Source: Ramlibacter sp.
Lineage (GTDB): Bacteria > Pseudomonadota > Gammaproteobacteria > Burkholderiales > Burkholderiaceae_C
DNA length: 7,453 bases
Assembly: GCA_028292185.1 (NCBI GenBank)
Contig: JAQGMT010000129.1
Coordinates: forward strand, 1 to 7,453
Direction of reading: 5' to 3'
The position numbers and the translations under genes were made by a program. This document shows positions 5,463-7,453 of the stretch, piece by piece (the stretch's first letter is position 1; every line of letters begins with the position of its first letter). Under the pieces are notes generated by a model that was not told where the DNA came from, did not search any database, and worked only from the letters and a program-made list of their open reading frames with translations.

Positions 5463-5530
5463 TGTTGGAGTGTACGGTTGATTTCCGGTTCCGTGCATGC
5501 TTGCGATACGAAGCATTCATTCAAAAAAAT

Positions 5531-5672
5531 AGATGCGCCGCAACAGCGTCATACCGCTCGCGTGAATATGTCACGCTGCAGTGGCCCAGTTGACCGTTCA
5601 TAACCATGCAGCTGGCTTGCAAACCCTGCTTCTTGTAGGATTGCACTGACAGATGCTTAACCCGGCGCATCT
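5531..5672. repeat. Long-range 10-bp inverted repeat enclosing hairpins
   Basis: AGATGCGCCG (5531-5540) and CGGCGCATCT (5663-5672) are perfect reverse complements separated by 122 bases. Between them lie GCGTGA-ATATG-TCACGC (5560-5576) and a stem GCAA/TTGC with CCTGC/GTAGG above it (5619-5644). On the minus strand the closing arm is followed by ATTTTTTT. This could be a folded RNA closed by a long helix, more plausibly leftward than rightward. Confidence 0.4.
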
Positions 5673-5811
5673 TTAGATTCTGCAGCGCGGTCAAGACCAA
5701 CAACAAACAGCCGCGGCGATTCGCCGGACGAGCTTCTTCCGAATTTTTTGTTTGAGCAGCGTGTGCTTGCCTTGCGGTGAGTGTGCGTTGTCGAGTTACG
5801 AAAGACCGCCC

Positions 5812-7453
5812 ATGTCGGATTTGTCCGCAAGCCCCCAGGCCACCCCCGAAGCCGTTCCCGCGGCCCAGCAGTCCACGCGCACGCTCTGGCTCGCGGTGAA
5901 AAAGATCGCGAGCCGGTTGCAAGACTGGTTCGTCATCCAGTCGCCCGTCATCAAGGCGGTGGTGCTGTCCGTGGCCGTGTTGATTCCGGCCACCGGGATC
6001 TATTCCGTCGCTCTGCTGCAAAAGCAGGCCGCCGTCAGCGAGCAGGTGAAGGCCATGAGCGCCACCGAAAAGGCAGGCGACGCCCGGTGGACGTTCAACG
6101 AGAAACTGCCGGTGGTGTTCGGCACCGGCTCGGTGCTGAGTTTCCTGGAGGCCAATCGCGCCGACAACATCACGGTGATCTACAAGCCGCTGATGTGGAA
6201 CGTGTCCGACCGGTTCATCCTGATCGAGTCGCAGGGCAAGCAGTACGCGTATTACCCGAGCGATATGGAAACCAAGATCTTCACCGACAAGGCCGTCACC
6301 GCGCCTTGGGGCGGCAAGCTCACCTTCGTGCCGCGCGCCGACCTCGACAAGGCCAGCATCGAGATGCTCGAGCGCCTGGACAACCGCTTTGCCGGCTCGC
6401 GCCCGCAATCCGAAAAGGACGGCTGGAAGGCCGGCGTCAGCGGCATGCTCTCGGCCGCGCTGACGGTCGGCTTGCTCGGCTTCCTGGTGTTCCAGCTCAA
6501 GGGCCAGTTCAAGTCGCTCAAGTTCCTCGAGCCCGCGCAAGTGCATGGCAGCCTGGACGACCTGGTGGGCATGGACGACATCAAGGCCGAAGTGGCGCAG
6601 ATCAAGGACCAATACCAGCGCCGCGCCGAATACGCGCAGTACGGCATCAGCAAACCGTTCAACGTGATGTTCAGCGGGCCCGCCGGCACCGGCAAGACCA
6701 AGCTGGCCAGCTATCTCGCCAAGGAATTGAACCTGCCGATCCTGTTCCATTCCGCGGCCAACCTGGAGACCGGCTATGTGGCCGGTGGCTCGAACACGCT
6801 GGCGCGCATCGTCTCGATGGCGAAGCGGCGCAAGCGCTGCATCGTCTTCCTGGACGAAGCGCAAGACCTGTTCATGAAGCGCGGCGGCCATCGCAAGTTC
6901 GACGACGACACGCAGAACACCTTGCTGGCCGTGCTGGACGGCGTGCGCACCAAGAGCGAGGCCGAGATCATCTGGATTGTGGCGAGCAACTTCAACAGCG
7001 AGACCATGCAGATGGACGAGGCCATGCTGCGCCGCTTCCAGATGAAGGTGGACTTCCGCATGCCGAACAAGGAAGAGCGCCTGGCAATCATCGAGTACTA
7101 CCTGTCGCAGCGCGCCGATAAAGTGTTGCCCGACATGGACCTGCGACACCTCGTCGAGCTGACCGAAGGCCGCAGCCCCGCCGATCTCGAGACCATCGTC
7201 AACCAGGCCGGCATCACCGCGGTGCAGGCAGGCGGCATGATCGGCGGCGATACGCTGATGCAGGCCGCGGAGCGGGTGATGGTGGGCAACGTCAATTCCA
7301 ACACCACCAAGGAGCGCGATCGCGATCGCCGCATCATCGCGATCCACGAGTGGGGCCACTTCCTGGTCGATTTTGAGCTGGAGCGCAAGCAGGCCAGCAG
7401 CGATTGGGAGCGGATCCAGGCGGACATGAAGACGATCAAGATTTCGCTCAAGG
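5812..7453 (+). CDS. Divergent FtsH-like membrane AAA+ zinc metalloprotease (3' end beyond window)
   Basis: 547 residues are visible and the frame is open at the edge. After a polar N-terminus comes a membrane helix at about 49-69, then a non-cytoplasmic domain of about 138 residues and a second helix at about 208-227, which is FtsH-like topology. The AAA+ module has Walker A GPAGTGKT (289-296), Walker B CIVFLDEAQ (Asp348, Glu349), and a second region of homology ending in AMLRRF with Arg407/Arg408 as candidate arginine fingers. At 512-516 is HEWGH, the zinc-binding HExGH of peptidase M41. FtsH normally has HEAGH, GPPGTGKT and IDEID, so this is a divergent paralogue, not housekeeping FtsH. 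The ATG at 5812 has only a weak AAAGA before it. It would degrade or remodel membrane-associated proteins; its targets are unknown. Confidence 0.88.
   Translation, partial: MSDLSASPQATPEAVPAAQQSTRTLWLAVKKIASRLQDWFVIQSPVIKAVVLSVAVLIPATGIYSVALLQKQAAVSEQVKAMSATEKAGDARWTFNEKLPVVFGTGSVLSFLEANRADNITVIYKPLMWNVSDRFILIESQGKQYAYYPSDMETKIFTDKAVTAPWGGKLTFVPRADLDKASIEMLERLDNRFAGSRPQSEKDGWKAGVSGMLSAALTVGLLGFLVFQLKGQFKSLKFLEPAQVHGSLDDLVGMDDIKAEVAQIKDQYQRRAEYAQYGISKPFNVMFSGPAGTGKTKLASYLAKELNLPILFHSAANLETGYVAGGSNTLARIVSMAKRRKRCIVFLDEAQDLFMKRGGHRKFDDDTQNTLLAVLDGVRTKSEAEIIWIVASNFNSETMQMDEAMLRRFQMKVDFRMPNKEERLAIIEYYLSQRADKVLPDMDLRHLVELTEGRSPADLETIVNQAGITAVQAGGMIGGDTLMQAAERVMVGNVNSNTTKERDRDRRIIAIHEWGHFLVDFELERKQASSDWERIQADMKTIKISLK

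Larger units (their letters stand above)
5380..5811. other. 432-bp gene-free region
   Basis: No convincing protein gene is present between the STAS-like gene and the FtsH-like gene. The region is less GC-rich than its surroundings. It holds the leftward terminator and candidate small RNA (5389-5462), a 6-bp inverted repeat ATGCTT/AAGCAT at 5497-5516, a 10-bp inverted repeat with arms at 5531-5540 and 5663-5672, a hairpin GCGTGA/TCACGC at 5560-5576, a hairpin around 5619-5644, and a GC-rich hairpin CGGCG/CGCCG at 5714-5726 followed downstream by a T-run at 5743-5748. No clear promoter for the downstream gene was found. Confidence 0.6.

Noticed and set aside
5714..5748. GC-rich hairpin CGGCG-ATT-CGCCG followed by a TTTTTT run, as a rightward terminator.
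   Set aside because: The T-run begins about 17 bases after the stem; a nearer stem (CGGA/TCCG) is only 4 bp, so termination here is weakly supported.
5521..7359. A 612-codon minus-strand open frame antisense to the FtsH-like gene.
   Set aside because: It is His/Leu/Arg/Gly-rich without domain patterns, typical of the antisense of a high-GC gene, whereas the plus strand encodes clear AAA+ and zinc-protease motifs.
1..7453. CRISPR arrays, tRNA or rRNA genes, insertion sequences, attachment sites, antiphage systems.
   Set aside because: No regularly spaced repeats, tRNA-like cloverleaf, transposase, integrase or terminal repeats were seen.

Overview
The window is a compact, GC-rich stretch of a proteobacterial chromosome. 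The third-position GC bias, the Tat-exported dipeptidase with a typical signal peptide, the paired short ChrA proteins and the ArsR/VOC/SRPBCC cassette fit a high-GC Betaproteobacterium (Burkholderiales, perhaps Comamonadaceae-like). Xanthomonadales are an alternative. The taxonomic call is inference from gene style, not from a marker gene.

Layout from left to right. (1) At 23-313 is a small DUF2277 protein. It overlaps the start of a decayed NTF2/SnoaL-like gene (306-~450), which has an in-frame TAG and is cut off near the next locus. (2) On the minus strand is a two-gene chromate-transporter (ChrA) operon of paired short subunits (1642-1040, then 1043-471) joined by a GTGA stop/start overlap. 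(3) Divergent from it is a Tat-exported M19-type dipeptidase (1751-2833) with an altered metal-site motif. (4) A 49-residue conserved-looking small protein lies on the minus strand (3012-2863). A perfect 14-bp palindrome sits just upstream of it. (5) A tight four-gene plus-strand operon follows (3213-4919): two VOC-family proteins, an ArsR-type repressor and an AHSA1/SRPBCC protein. It is driven by a clear sigma70-type promoter (TTGACA-16-TATGCT), with a palindromic candidate operator over the expected transcription start. (6) A small STAS/SpoIIAA-like protein lies at 5020-5379. (7) A 432-bp gene-free region (5380-5811) holds a strong leftward intrinsic terminator, a candidate small RNA on the minus strand and a long-range 10-bp inverted repeat. 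(8) At 5812 a divergent, membrane-anchored FtsH-like AAA+ zinc metalloprotease begins and runs off the window; its HEWGH motif is visible close to the edge.

The best candidates for something undescribed are the leftward RNA/terminator region at 5380-5680, the unusual FtsH-like protease next to it, and the ArsR operator with the 106-nt out-of-frame ArsR/SRPBCC overlap. No CRISPR array, tRNA, rRNA, insertion sequence or phage gene was seen.
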